Assembly (NCBI RefSeq): GCF_001625565.1
Contig: NZ_AUXS01000002.1
Span: 60,281 to 124,280 of the forward strand
Reading direction: 5' to 3'
Origin: Pseudoalteromonas luteoviolacea NCIMB 1944
GTDB lineage: Bacteria; Pseudomonadota; Gammaproteobacteria; Enterobacterales; Alteromonadaceae
Length of the DNA: 64,000 nucleotides
Shown: positions 1-9,003 of the stretch, one piece after another
Position numbering within the stretch: position 1 is the stretch's first letter
How the letters are laid out: each line of letters begins with the position of its first letter
Program-made: the position numbers and the translations under genes
Notes under the pieces: generated by a model
The model's database searches: none
What the model was told of the DNA's origin: nothing
The model's input: only the letters and a program-made list of their open reading frames with translations

Positions 1-786
1 ATAATCTCGTCGATTGTGCTCACCTAAGTACCCACAGAAGTTACCCGAAGTCACATAACCGGTAATTTCACCTCTCTGTGGGTCTACTTTCGCAAATGCG
101 TCACCACTACCAAGTTGGGAATAGGATGTTCTAAATAGGAGTTTTGCGTTATCAGAGTGCTCAAACGTAAAATTTGCAATACCTGTGCGTGTGGTCGATG
201 TGAGCTCTACGTTTACCCCATTGTCTAAACCAACTTGATAATAGCCAGGTATTGCGGTCTCGTTGTCGTGGCTAAAGGCTGCGCTGTAATATCCGTTTAT
301 CGGATCAGTAGCAGGTGAAAAAGTAATATCTTTCGTAAAAGGCATAACGGGTATATCACCTGATGCGCCAAGACAACCTGTTCCAGATAGACGAGTAAAC
401 GAAAAGCCTTTTACTCGGCTTGCTTGATAGTTGTATCCACCAGGCGATACCGGTACCCGTTTCTTTTCTTCAAGAATCTTTTTTGAAATGCCTTCAGATT
501 CAGCCATTAAGTCTTCTGTATAAGCGTGTTCAGGGCCAAAATTAAACATACCAAATGGGAGTACAGCACCCGGTGTGACATTGCCTGCTTGACGATGATT
601 AAATGGCCCCTTTGTACCTATTAACGGATTGACGTAACTGACGACATCAGAAACGTAATTGGCTTCGGGTGTACCTTGTATCTTAGGTTTGATCGCTTTT
701 TCATTTGGCTTTTCACTACAGCCAATTAAAAAAGCGGAAGTGAATGACAAAACTGCCAAATTTTTAGCTGTTATTTTAAGGTTCAT
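1..786 (-). CDS. GH92-family alpha-mannosidase-like lipoprotein (3' end cut by window)
   Basis: Reading the minus strand from the ATG at 786 gives 262 codons that run off the window. The start has an AGAGAG Shine-Dalgarno 6 nt upstream. A signal peptide ends in a lipobox (FLIGC, Cys about residue 23), so the protein should be lipid-anchored. The rest matches the N-terminal beta-sandwich of glycoside hydrolase family 92, exo-acting calcium-dependent alpha-mannosidases: a YVNPLIGT segment, then GNVTPGAVLPFGM, and later GFSFTRLSGTGC followed by GDIPVMP. The catalytic (alpha/alpha)6 domain lies outside the window, so activity cannot be checked. Likely role: trimming mannose from glycoprotein or algal/yeast glycans at the cell surface. 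Family call is firm; substrate linkage is inference. Confidence 0.85.
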   Translation of the reverse strand, partial: MNLKITAKNLAVLSFTSAFLIGCSEKPNEKAIKPKIQGTPEANYVSDVVSYVNPLIGTKGPFNHRQAGNVTPGAVLPFGMFNFGPEHAYTEDLMAESEGISKKILEEKKRVPVSPGGYNYQASRVKGFSFTRLSGTGCLGASGDIPVMPFTKDITFSPATDPINGYYSAAFSHDNETAIPGYYQVGLDNGVNVELTSTTRTGIANFTFEHSDNAKLLFRTSYSQLGSGDAFAKVDPQRGEITGYVTSGNFCGYLGEHNRRDY

Positions 787-1395
787 TACAAACTCTCTTT
801 TAGAACGTTCCAATTTCGAAGTCGAAAATTGTGAAAATTTCTTTATACCATGCCACTAATTACACTGTTTGTACAATTTTAATGCGTATATTTAAAAGAT
901 TTAAGTGAGAAATTAACAAATTTTAAAATCGGAGCAAGCCTTGCCGGCTATTGAGTTGGGGAATTAGCCAATTACATCAAGTGCTCGTGGACAGGGAAAA
1001 TGACCGAGGTCTACCGCTTTGTGCGATTTATACTCTACATGCTTAACGGTCTGCCCGGGCTATTATAGAGCTTATGCGTCTTTTTAACTGAGATTTACGA
1101 TATCCCTTCAGCATATTTTCAACAAGCACTGCGTCTGCTTAATCTGCAATAATATAGTGAAAATGCAATACTTATTTTATAAAGTTTTATGCTGAAATTA
1201 TTTATGAGTAAATTTATTTTCTTTGTTTGTCCCTATAAATTATTTCCTAAATTAGTGAGCTTTATCTTGTTACTTACATAAGTTTACATATGAGAACAAA
1301 TGGGAACAAATGGGAACAGTAAGTTTTAATGGTGTTTTTTAATATTTTAAATGTTCTTTCTTGGGATAATTAAAATATAAATAAGGAAAATATAA
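787..1395. other. Intergenic region between divergent lipoprotein genes
   Basis: About 600 bases with no convincing ORF. It must hold the promoters of the GH92 gene (minus) and the small lipoprotein gene (plus). The only structure I noticed is a 10-bp tandem repeat at 1291-1318, listed separately. Confidence 0.5.
1291..1318 (+). repeat. 10-bp tandem repeat (TGRGAACAAA, about 2.8 copies)
   Basis: Units TGAGAACAAA, TGGGAACAAA and TGGGAACA follow each other directly, ending 77 bases before the ATG at 1396. The one-helical-turn period could suit a regulator binding repeated half-sites, but nothing else supports that. Confidence 0.5.
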
Positions 1396-1962
1396 ATGAA
1401 TGCTATTATAAAAATATCAACTATCTCTGCCCTTAGCGTGTTATTGTTAGGTTGCGGCGCCAATGCCTCTGAACACGGTGAACCAGACAAACCTGTTGCT
1501 ACGAATCCATTGGTTGACCCCAATGTGGGTAGTGGAATCAAAAACAAAAGTGACCCTACTATGGTTACTTTGAGCTCAGGTGAACTCCCAGCAAATGGAA
1601 TTGCAGGGAGTAAAAAACTTTATGTAATTCAAGATGAAATTGAATTTGTTGAAACCTGGTATAACTATTCGAATGAAGAATTACCCGATATTGACTTTGA
1701 CAAGCGTTCAATCGTTTTATGGGAAAGAGGTGCGATAAACCTTAACCATTGTACTTCGTTGCCTAGGGTAACAGGGGTATCATTTGAACAGTTTGATGAG
1801 CGACTATCACTAACTTCAATTGATCTTACTAAAGTGTGTGATAGCGCGGAAATCTATTGTCCTTCCGAGTATATCGAAGGAAGCCCTTATAAACTGATTT
1901 CAATTCCAAAAACTCAAGAGTCTTTAGTTCAAGAAAACCTCACAGTTATTAAATGCGAATGA
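1396..1962 (+). CDS. Small lipoprotein of unknown function
   Basis: A 188-residue protein with a short signal peptide ending in a lipobox (LLLGC, Cys about residue 20) and then a polar linker. The start is supported by an AAGGAAAATATAA stretch just before the ATG. The C-terminal half has four Cys residues (HCTS, VCDS, YCPS, final KCE), which suggests disulfides in the periplasm. A segment with YVIQDEIEFVETWYN, then LPDIDFDKRSIVLWERG, is loosely reminiscent of PrcB_C-like domains, but I would not assign it. It stands alone, followed by a hairpin at 2010-2038. Confidence 0.75.
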   Translation: MNAIIKISTISALSVLLLGCGANASEHGEPDKPVATNPLVDPNVGSGIKNKSDPTMVTLSSGELPANGIAGSKKLYVIQDEIEFVETWYNYSNEELPDIDFDKRSIVLWERGAINLNHCTSLPRVTGVSFEQFDERLSLTSIDLTKVCDSAEIYCPSEYIEGSPYKLISIPKTQESLVQENLTVIKCE

Positions 1963-2009
1963 TTTTTATCAATGGAGTCAAAATATAGTGGCTTCTTGAG
2001 GTAGTAAAA

Positions 2010-2038
2010 GCACCTGCGAGTATTTTAACCGTAGGTGC
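2010..2038 (+). terminator. Probable terminator after the small lipoprotein gene
   Basis: Arms GCACCTGC (2010-2017) and GTAGGTGC (2031-2038) pair with one G-T wobble and are followed by AATTTTC. Confidence 0.6.
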
Positions 2039-2196
2039 AATTTTCATTAGAGCTCAAGAGTAATATGATCAGGCTTTAATATAAACTGCATTTCAAAATA
2101 CTAATTTGTGAGAACAATGCCGATTGGTTATGGTTTAACCAATACAATGAAACCAGCATCGGGTAAGGGTAATCTCAAGCAAGCTGTGACTTTAGT

Positions 2197-2212
2197 CATA
2201 CAAATTTGTATC
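2197..2212. promoter_or_regulatory. Palindrome upstream of the response regulator gene
   Basis: CATACAAATTTGTATC contains the perfect 14-bp palindrome ATACAAATTTGTAT, 57 bases before the regulator start. Almost the same sequence recurs at 4330-4345 upstream of the DUF1800 gene, so this is a candidate operator for autoregulation. Confidence 0.5.
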
Positions 2213-2268
2213 TTCGTTTTAGCAAAGATTGAGTTAAACTTAACTAAAATCAGCAATAGAACCAATTT

Positions 2269-2943
2269 ATGAATGTACTGATCGTTGAAGATGATATGGA
2301 TACCGCTTCGTTTATAAAAAAGGGATTGGTGCAGCAAGGTGAATCTGTTCAGCACGTCGCGTCTGCCAGTGAAGGTATGATAGTTGCGTCCTCTTCAGAA
2401 TTTGATGTAATAATATTTGATCGCCTACTCCCTAATATGGATGGTCTAGATGCCGTTAAAGTCTTAAGAGCAAGTAATATTACTACGCCGATTATTATGT
2501 TGACGGCTTTGGGTGATACCGCTGATAGGGTCGCAGGACTAGATGCTGGAGCAGACGACTATTTAGTTAAACCATTTGATTTTTCAGAACTGTACGCGAG
2601 GCTTAAAGCACTCACTAGGCGAAAACCCATCTCACAATCTACTATGTCTCTTTCTTTGGGGGGTCTCGTCGTTGAAAGAACCAGCCGAAAAGTCACCCGA
2701 GATGGTCAGGTTATTGACCTAAATACAAAAGAATATCAGATTCTTGAATTTCTAATGCAGAGCCCTGGCCAATTGGTTACCAAAACGATGCTCCTTGAAA
2801 AGGTCTGGGGTTTCAATTTTGATCCTAAAACCAGCTTGGTCCAAACTCACGTAAGTAGGTTAAGAAATAAGGTCGACAAACCTTTCAACATCGAATTGAT
2901 CAAGACGGTTCGAGGCTGCGGTTATATTATATCTAATGATTAA
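2269..2943 (+). CDS. OmpR/PhoB-family response regulator
   Basis: A 224-residue two-domain regulator. The receiver domain (about 1-115) shows the acidic pocket (EDD at 7-9), phospho-acceptor Asp51 in VIIFDRLLP, the conserved Thr in MLTA and the Lys in LVKPFD. The winged-helix DNA-binding domain (about 125-224) has the family's LNTKEYQILEFLM and VQTHVSRLRNKVDK segments and ends in a typical VRGCGYI strand. The gene overlaps the downstream kinase by 8 nt, so the two are co-translated partners. A palindrome at 2197-2212 suggests autoregulation, and the shared site at 4330-4345 suggests control of the DUF1800/DUF1501 operon. Ligand or signal unknown. Confidence 0.92.
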   Translation: MNVLIVEDDMDTASFIKKGLVQQGESVQHVASASEGMIVASSSEFDVIIFDRLLPNMDGLDAVKVLRASNITTPIIMLTALGDTADRVAGLDAGADDYLVKPFDFSELYARLKALTRRKPISQSTMSLSLGGLVVERTSRKVTRDGQVIDLNTKEYQILEFLMQSPGQLVTKTMLLEKVWGFNFDPKTSLVQTHVSRLRNKVDKPFNIELIKTVRGCGYIISND

Positions 2944-4318
2944 GTATATTAAAGATCCCTCACTTGTTTTCAAAGCAGTTAAAATGAGCGCTGTTGCAAC
3001 GATATTAGTTGTGTGTGCAATTTCTATCGTTTCTTTAATCGTGTTATCAGCAATAGATGCTAACCAGCAGACTGAGTTAACTGAATACCTAGATGAAGTT
3101 AAGTTACGATACGAAGAAGATGGAATTGATAGCATTTTGGAAGAACTTGATTTGGAACCCCAAACTTTGTGGGATCGCAAAGAAAGTTTCGAAAGATTAA
3201 ATGAGCATGATGCAATTTTTGCTTTGTTTATTGACGATGAATTGATACTTGGAACTGAACTGACGCTACCTGCTTCGTCTGACGTGCGTTGGCAGACACT
3301 GGACTTTGGTTCGAATCAAAGTTTCAAGCTACTGACGCTGACTATTCAATTAGACGAACAGCAACTCTTAAGCATTGCTCAACCAGTCAGTTACGAACAT
3401 GAGTTTACATCCTCAATATTGGTACGGTTTGGAATCATATTGTCATGTATTTTGGCGTTAAGCTGTTTTATATATTTCCTTATTGCTGGTGGAAATAGCA
3501 AGAAGGCTACACAGCAAATCGTTGCAAGACTATCTGAAATTGGGCAATCCCCAGATACAGCGCGTCTTAGCGTCGATAGTAAAATAGAACTTCACAAAGA
3601 TATAGTACACGCAACTAACGAAATGTTAGACCAAATAACTTTTTTACATGGCAGAGCAAAGACAATGTCTGTGGGGATCGCTCATGATTTAAAAACGCCA
3701 TTGTCGCGAGTGGCAAATCGCCTGCAATGCATGCGACAAGATTTAGGAGACAACAACGCAATTGATGCGCACATTACTCGCGCAAGTGAGGATCTTAATG
3801 CTGTAATCACTACATTCAACAACTTAGTGCGACTTAATAGCATTGAGTCGGGAAAGCATAAGAATAACTTTATTCAAATTAACCTCTCAGAATTGATAAC
3901 TGATCTCGCGCTTAGCTATCAACCTGTTTTTGAAGACAGCGGACGAGTACTCGAGTTATCAGCAGTCGATAATGTGTATTGCTTTGGTGATAGTGATTTA
4001 TTGAGTCAATTGATTTGCAACTTGTTTGAAAACGCTTTGGAATACAGTCATTCGACTGCAAATGTTTGGATTAGATTGCAAAGTCATACAGGTAGCGCAT
4101 TGTTGCAAGTTGGCGATGATGGCCCCGGTATAAGTTTGCAAGACCAGCCGCATATTTTTGAGCGCTTTTATCGAGCGGACGTAAGTAGGTCAAAACCCGG
4201 CAATGGCCTAGGCTTGAGTATTGTCAAAGCAATTTGTGATGTGCATGACGCCCAGTTATGTTTATTGCCAGATCAAACAGGTGCCGTGTTCAATATTGAA
4301 GTGCCAATTTCAAACTAA
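2936..4318 (+). CDS. Sensor histidine kinase, partner of the OmpR-type regulator
   Basis: A 460-residue membrane kinase. TM1 is at about residues 14-38, an approximately 120-residue periplasmic sensor region follows, and TM2 is at about 158-182 (FGIILSCILALSCFIYFLIA). Then come a HAMP-like linker, a HisKA domain with the H-box IAHDLKTPLSR (phospho-His about residue 250) and a HATPase domain with an N-box (LICNLFENALEYS), DDGPGIS and GNGLGLSIV. All catalytic boxes are intact. It overlaps the regulator gene by 8 nt. The periplasmic domain is acidic and I do not recognise its ligand. Confidence 0.9.
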   Translation: MIKYIKDPSLVFKAVKMSAVATILVVCAISIVSLIVLSAIDANQQTELTEYLDEVKLRYEEDGIDSILEELDLEPQTLWDRKESFERLNEHDAIFALFIDDELILGTELTLPASSDVRWQTLDFGSNQSFKLLTLTIQLDEQQLLSIAQPVSYEHEFTSSILVRFGIILSCILALSCFIYFLIAGGNSKKATQQIVARLSEIGQSPDTARLSVDSKIELHKDIVHATNEMLDQITFLHGRAKTMSVGIAHDLKTPLSRVANRLQCMRQDLGDNNAIDAHITRASEDLNAVITTFNNLVRLNSIESGKHKNNFIQINLSELITDLALSYQPVFEDSGRVLELSAVDNVYCFGDSDLLSQLICNLFENALEYSHSTANVWIRLQSHTGSALLQVGDDGPGISLQDQPHIFERFYRADVSRSKPGNGLGLSIVKAICDVHDAQLCLLPDQTGAVFNIEVPISN

Positions 4319-4329
4319 ATATTGCGATT

Positions 4330-4345
4330 CATACAATTTTGTATG
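4330..4345. promoter_or_regulatory. Palindrome upstream of the DUF1800 operon, matching the regulator's own promoter
   Basis: CATACAATTTTGTATG has arms CATACAA and TTGTATG. It differs from the site at 2197-2212 only in the centre and last base. TTGTATG (4339-4345) and ATGTATG (4350-4356) also form a direct repeat with 11-bp spacing, the spacing usual for OmpR-family regulators. It lies 82 bases before the DUF1800 start. Confidence 0.5.
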
Positions 4346-4427
4346 ATGAATGTATGTAAGGTGTAAAACACAAAAACCTAATTTAGCTGTAAACTAATAG
4401 TGTCTGATCTATGTTTAAGGCTAAATT

Positions 4428-6353
4428 ATGCACATAAAAAAATATATACAAAGTATTGTATTAGCTTTATTTGTTGGCTTGATGTCCGGGTGTGGAAGCG
4501 GTGGCAGTGAGCAAAATAACGCATCTCAAAGCCAAGAGAATACAACCAATCAACCCAGCAGCAATACGCAAGATAATAACAATTCTATCAATAATGGGGG
4601 TGAAACGAACAACAGCGGTGATAGCAATACGGACAGCGGCAACAATAGCGATGAAGATGAAAACTCGGTAAATGAGGACGAAAACGAGCAAGAACCAGCA
4701 GGCAACGACACAACGTTTTCTTCTAAAATTGAAGTGTCACGCTTTATTCAGCAAGCTACGTTTGGTGTTCAGCCGAGTCAGTTGAATGAGTTAGAGAACA
4801 CGAGCGCATCAGAGTGGTTTGTTAATCAATTGGATTTGCCTGCGAGCTTGATTTTACCGGGGGTCGAAGCGGCAGCTCCGGCGGACCCTGAGGACGAGTT
4901 TAGCTTATTCTACATTGAACAAACTAGCTTTTCGTTTTGGAGAAACGCGATTGCTGGAGAGGATCAGCTCAGGCAACGAATTGCGTTCGCGCTTTCAGAG
5001 ATCTTAGTGGTTTCAAATGGAGGGGGAGAAGTACTGACTGATGTTCCAGAAGCTGTGGCTTTTTATCAAGATATTCTCATCACAAATGCATTTGGTAATT
5101 ACAGAACGATTCTAGAACAAGTCACCTACTCTCCTGCTATGGGGCATTATTTAACATACATGGGCAGTGAAAAAGGTGATGCGAAGACCGGTAGGATGCC
5201 GGACGAAAATTATGCGCGAGAGTTATTGCAGTTGTTTACATTAGGCGTTGTGGCATTAAACAATGATGGCACAGAGAAGTTAAACGAAAGCGGGGAAAAA
5301 GTTGAGCTGTATAACAACACTGATATTACTGGATTGGCAAGAGTATTCACCGGCCTTAATTTGGACGAAGAAGATCCAGAAGCCCCGCTTGGTAAAAGGT
5401 TTAGCATGCCCATGGCGGTATTTTCGGAGTCTCATTCAGAGAAAGAAAAATCGTTTTTAGAGCTAACTATTCCAGAAGGCACAGACGCAAAAACGTCAAT
5501 TACCCAAGCTCTAGATCATATTTTTGCGCATCCAAACTTAGCACCATTTGTGACAAAGCAGCTCATACAGAGATTGGTAACGTCTAATCCAAGCTCTGAT
5601 TATGTTGGGCGAGTTGTAACCGCCTTTGAGTCTGGGCTGTTTACGCTACCTGACGGTCAGCAGGTAGGTGCCCAGCAGCGAGGTGACCTGACAGCAACCG
5701 TGGCAGCTATTCTATTTGATCAAGAAGCGCGAACGCTATCGACACAAACAGGAGGGAAAATACGTGAGCCAATTTTGCGATTTACACAGTGGGCCCGCGC
5801 ATTTGATGCAAAAAATGTAAACCCTCAATTTGTGAGCATCCTGTGGGAAACCGGTGCCAGTTCAGCGCTTGGCCAACACCCCTATCGCGCTCCTAGCGTA
5901 TTCAATTATTTTCGTCCAGGTTACAAATCTCCCGGTAGTGTAAGTGCAGCACAAGGGCTCGTGGCTCCAGAATTACAAATTACCAACGCAAGTTCAATTC
6001 CTGGGTATGTAAATTTTATGACCTTCTTTATCACTGGGCAGCAACAGGACGCGGATCTTGAGGAGCTTAAAAATGAGTTAGAGGAGTTGGGAATTGAAGC
6101 TGATATTGCGCAAGCGCTGGAAAGCTTTGAACCAGACTACGCACCCTTACTCGCCATTGCTGATGAACCGAGCACGTTAGTTGATTATTTGGACTTGATA
6201 TTGAGTGCACAACAGCTCAGTGAGCAGAGCCGAAAAAATATCTCAGATGTTTTAGCTACCGTTGAAGCTGATGAGGATGATGGCCTTTTACCTCGTGTAC
6301 AACTTGGCATTTTAATGGTGATGTCATCACCTGATTACTTGGTACAAAAATAG
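4428..6353 (+). CDS. DUF1800 family lipoprotein
   Basis: A 641-residue protein with a signal peptide and lipobox (GLMSGC), then a low-complexity linker (about residues 27-95) of Asn, Ser, Gly, Asp and Glu, and then a DUF1800 domain (about 100-640). Recognisable DUF1800 segments are RFIQQATFGV near the domain start, LRQRIAFALSEILVVS, NYARELLQLFTLG, and a C-terminal MVMSSPDYLVQK. The family is almost always paired with DUF1501, as here (11-nt gap), and is thought to act at the cell surface or periplasm; its biochemical role is not established. An AAGG Shine-Dalgarno precedes the ATG. The palindrome at 4330 suggests control by the upstream two-component system. Confidence 0.88.
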   Translation: MHIKKYIQSIVLALFVGLMSGCGSGGSEQNNASQSQENTTNQPSSNTQDNNNSINNGGETNNSGDSNTDSGNNSDEDENSVNEDENEQEPAGNDTTFSSKIEVSRFIQQATFGVQPSQLNELENTSASEWFVNQLDLPASLILPGVEAAAPADPEDEFSLFYIEQTSFSFWRNAIAGEDQLRQRIAFALSEILVVSNGGGEVLTDVPEAVAFYQDILITNAFGNYRTILEQVTYSPAMGHYLTYMGSEKGDAKTGRMPDENYARELLQLFTLGVVALNNDGTEKLNESGEKVELYNNTDITGLARVFTGLNLDEEDPEAPLGKRFSMPMAVFSESHSEKEKSFLELTIPEGTDAKTSITQALDHIFAHPNLAPFVTKQLIQRLVTSNPSSDYVGRVVTAFESGLFTLPDGQQVGAQQRGDLTATVAAILFDQEARTLSTQTGGKIREPILRFTQWARAFDAKNVNPQFVSILWETGASSALGQHPYRAPSVFNYFRPGYKSPGSVSAAQGLVAPELQITNASSIPGYVNFMTFFITGQQQDADLEELKNELEELGIEADIAQALESFEPDYAPLLAIADEPSTLVDYLDLILSAQQLSEQSRKNISDVLATVEADEDDGLLPRVQLGILMVMSSPDYLVQK

Positions 6354-6364
6354 GAGAATGGGCA

Positions 6365-7720
6365 ATGAATAGACGTAATTTTATAAAATCAGCCAGTGCT
6401 GGAGTTGTTGCTTCTTCTATTTTAAATATGGGAAAAGTCTTAGCGAATACACAAGTTAATGATAGTGGAGAGTATAAAGCGCTTGTATGTGTCTTTTTGT
6501 ACGGCGGAATGGATAATCACGACACAATCATTCCTTTTGATGGCGACAGTTACAACAAATGGGCACAAATAAGAGCGCCATTACTTAACCTATATACGAC
6601 GAAGCGCGATTTGGGGAGCGTATTGCCAATTAATACTCCTTCTCGATTTGCCGGTCGCCAATTTGCGCTACCGCCAGAAATGCCAAATATCGCTAGCTTG
6701 TTTCAGCAAGGCAAGCTGTCAGTTGTAGGTAACGTCGGGCCTTTATTGGAAAATGTAACGGCAACGAGTATTCGCCAAGAAACAGCAAAACTGCCATCAA
6801 GATTGTTTTCCCATAATGATCAGCAAAGTACTTGGATGTCAGGCAAAGCTGAAGGTGCGCAGTTTGGTTGGGCCGGTCGATTAAATGATGCCTTAATTAA
6901 CCAAGGAACCGTGCAAACGAACACATTTTCAGCAATCACAACATCCAGTGCAGAGCTACTTGTTACTGGCACAAATACAACTCCTTACCACGTTAATGAT
7001 GGTCGTGCTGCAACCATAGATGCACTTGATTTTTTTGAAGGTAATGAGCAAGTGCAAGCGCATTTTAGTGCAATGGGAGAGCAGACTACTAACTATTTAC
7101 AGCAAGATCTTGCTGCAAAAATTAATCAGTCTTTCGAAGCAAACCAGATGTTCAACCAAGCGATTTCTGGGCAGTCTGTTAACGTAGGTGAGTTTCCAAA
7201 ATCGAGGTTAGGCAGGCAGTTGGAGTCTGTTGCTCGTACGCTGGCGGTAAGAGATCAGTTAAGTGCAAAGAGGCAAATCTTTGTGGTGACAATGGGTGGC
7301 TTTGATACGCACTCCGGCCAAGCTCAAAGTTTACCAAAGTTACAAAGTGCTTTGGATACGGCTTTGGCTGCTTTTAACGCGTCGATGGAAAGTATGGGGT
7401 TGAGCAATAATGTGACCTTATTCACTGCGTCAGACTTTGGAAGAACTTTGGCGATTAATGGTGACGGCACTGATCACGGTTGGGGGGCTCATCACTTTAT
7501 AATGGGCGGCGCGATTAATGGAGGCACGATATTTGGCGACATTCCACAAGCGGAATTTGGTCATGAGCTAGATGCGGGCAGTGGTAGGTTGATCCCGACG
7601 ATGGCCGTTGATCAATATGCCGCTTCGTTGGGCGCTTGGTTAGGGCTATCTGAAACCGAACTGGGACAAGTATTTCCGAATCTGTCGAAATTCTCTGACC
7701 GTCCTGCCCTATTCGTCTAA
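6365..7720 (+). CDS. DUF1501 family exported protein
   Basis: A 451-residue protein beginning with a twin-arginine-like leader (RRNFIKSASAGVVASS), consistent with folded export. The DUF1501 domain fills the rest; it is an alkaline-phosphatase-superfamily-like fold, with LYGGMDNHDTIIPFD near the N terminus, MGGFDTHSGQ in the middle and SDFGRTLAINGDGTDHGWG plus HHFIMGG later. These Asp/His-rich motifs are the family's putative metal-binding positions. AGGAGAATGGGCA precedes the ATG. It follows the DUF1800 gene by 11 nt, so one operon. Function unknown beyond the pairing. Confidence 0.88.
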   Translation: MNRRNFIKSASAGVVASSILNMGKVLANTQVNDSGEYKALVCVFLYGGMDNHDTIIPFDGDSYNKWAQIRAPLLNLYTTKRDLGSVLPINTPSRFAGRQFALPPEMPNIASLFQQGKLSVVGNVGPLLENVTATSIRQETAKLPSRLFSHNDQQSTWMSGKAEGAQFGWAGRLNDALINQGTVQTNTFSAITTSSAELLVTGTNTTPYHVNDGRAATIDALDFFEGNEQVQAHFSAMGEQTTNYLQQDLAAKINQSFEANQMFNQAISGQSVNVGEFPKSRLGRQLESVARTLAVRDQLSAKRQIFVVTMGGFDTHSGQAQSLPKLQSALDTALAAFNASMESMGLSNNVTLFTASDFGRTLAINGDGTDHGWGAHHFIMGGAINGGTIFGDIPQAEFGHELDAGSGRLIPTMAVDQYAASLGAWLGLSETELGQVFPNLSKFSDRPALFV

Positions 7721-7754
7721 GGCTGATATTCTTGGTATTAAGCAGGTAAGTTGT

Positions 7755-7779
7755 TAGGAAGAGCTAAGCCCTCTTCCTA
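7755..7779 (+). terminator. Hairpin after the DUF1501 gene
   Basis: Perfect 9-bp stem TAGGAAGAG / CTCTTCCTA around a 7-nt loop, 34 bases after the stop. There is no clear T-run afterwards, so termination strength is uncertain. Confidence 0.5.
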
Positions 7780-7822
7780 GACTTACTATACTTAAAACTG
7801 TGTGTTGAAATGGTCCAAGGCA

Positions 7823-7960
7823 ATGGTTTTGACTTATAGTGGAAGTGTATTCCTGATTCTTATTATACTGTTAATTTGTTTGTGTTTTTTATACGGAAAT
7901 CGTTATAAAGAGAAACTCAAAAAACGTAAAAGCAAGACTGACGAAGATAGAACTAATTAA
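7823..7960 (+). CDS. Putative 45-residue single-pass membrane microprotein
   Basis: ATG at 7823 opens a 45-codon frame ending in TAA. The peptide has a short N-terminus, one hydrophobic helix (VFLILIILLICLCFLYG, about residues 9-25) and a strongly basic tail (KEKLKKRKSK), a classic positive-inside small membrane protein. The Shine-Dalgarno (AAGG) is only 2 nt from the ATG, which weakens the case. It lies between a hairpin and the terminator at 8179. No homologue recognised. Confidence 0.4.
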   Translation: MVLTYSGSVFLILIILLICLCFLYGNRYKEKLKKRKSKTDEDRTN

Positions 7961-8178
7961 GCCTCTCTCAGAATCTTACTTTCGTTACTTGAATGGGCTC
8001 TGTGCTCTACTAAGATACCCCATAGGAAATCAGGTAATCCCATTCTTGGTTAAATATTTGAGCATTAACTGCATTGGATCAGCAGGACTAAGCTAGGTTT
8101 AGATTTGCTATTCGGTGTGGTTATTATCGGGGCAGTGTTTTAGTTTTTGGTTATATAAAGTTATCTGGTTTCAGTCAA

Positions 8179-8215
8179 TAACGCTTTTCCCTAGAAAAAG
8201 TTGAGAAAAGCGTTA
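8179..8215. terminator. Terminator between convergent genes
   Basis: Perfect 11-bp stem TAACGCTTTTC (8179-8189) / GAAAAGCGTTA (8205-8215), between the plus-strand microprotein and the minus-strand VWA gene. Confidence 0.6.
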
Positions 8216-8247
8216 GTTAGAAACAGAAATTGCAATAATGAAGCTGT

Positions 8248-9003
8248 TTACCATTCACCTGGATCGCCACCATCACTATCACTGACTTCTTCTACTGTCC
8301 CGCCTGTTTGTGCTGCCAACTGTTTGAGAAAATCAAAAGTGGGTACATTTGTAGTATAAGTATTAGGCGACATAGCATAAGCAGGTAGGTCGTTTGCAAT
8401 GGCTGCATTTAGTTTGTCTGACATTGCTATGCTCTGTACTGTGCCTGTGTATATGGTCGCGTTAAATTGCACTTGTGGCAGTTCCATTAAGTACTTAGCA
8501 GTCACATTGGCTTGCCAATTGGCACCTCCGCAATGTGTGACAGGACTTGCGTTTTCGTCGCCATCACTTGAACCATAGACGCGAAGTAATGCACCTCTAC
8601 TGGCTTCTACTGAAAAGTTGGTGCGTAATTCATCGGCACCATCACACATGGCTTCTGCAAGTGCAGTAGCGCCGCGACATCCCTCTCCATCAAGCTGTTG
8701 TAGAGCCATAAACGCACCTGTGAAGTCTACAAACCCATTGGTAATGGATTGGATTTGGCCGCCACTACTAAAGGTTTTAACATTCAACTTTTGGCCATTT
8801 ATCGAGCTATCTAAAAAGAACTTAGTTGCTTTACTAATGGCTTGTTGTTTTGAGTAGGCACATCGAGATTGTTTGTCTGGTCGCAATGTCATCATAGAAC
8901 CGCTTCTATCCAAAAACAAAATGCCATAAGACTCTGGTGCGCTTAGTGTAGAAAATGACACTGTAGTCAATGCGCCTAGTAGAATGCTTGCTAAAGTTTT
9001 CAT
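8248..9003 (-). CDS. Secreted VWA (von Willebrand factor A) domain protein
   Basis: 251 residues with a cleavable signal peptide (about 1-21, ending LSA) and a single VWA domain beginning ILFLDRSGSM. Asp32, Ser34 and Ser36 form the DxSxS part of the metal-ion-dependent adhesion site. Later Cys residues (CAYS, GCRG, MCDG, HCGG) suggest disulfides. The C-terminus is a short acidic tail (SDSDGGDPGEW). A GGAG Shine-Dalgarno sits 7 nt from the ATG. Such proteins bind other proteins outside the membrane; partner unknown. It is a monocistronic unit. Confidence 0.82.
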   Translation of the reverse strand: MKTLASILLGALTTVSFSTLSAPESYGILFLDRSGSMMTLRPDKQSRCAYSKQQAISKATKFFLDSSINGQKLNVKTFSSGGQIQSITNGFVDFTGAFMALQQLDGEGCRGATALAEAMCDGADELRTNFSVEASRGALLRVYGSSDGDENASPVTHCGGANWQANVTAKYLMELPQVQFNATIYTGTVQSIAMSDKLNAAIANDLPAYAMSPNTYTTNVPTFDFLKQLAAQTGGTVEEVSDSDGGDPGEW

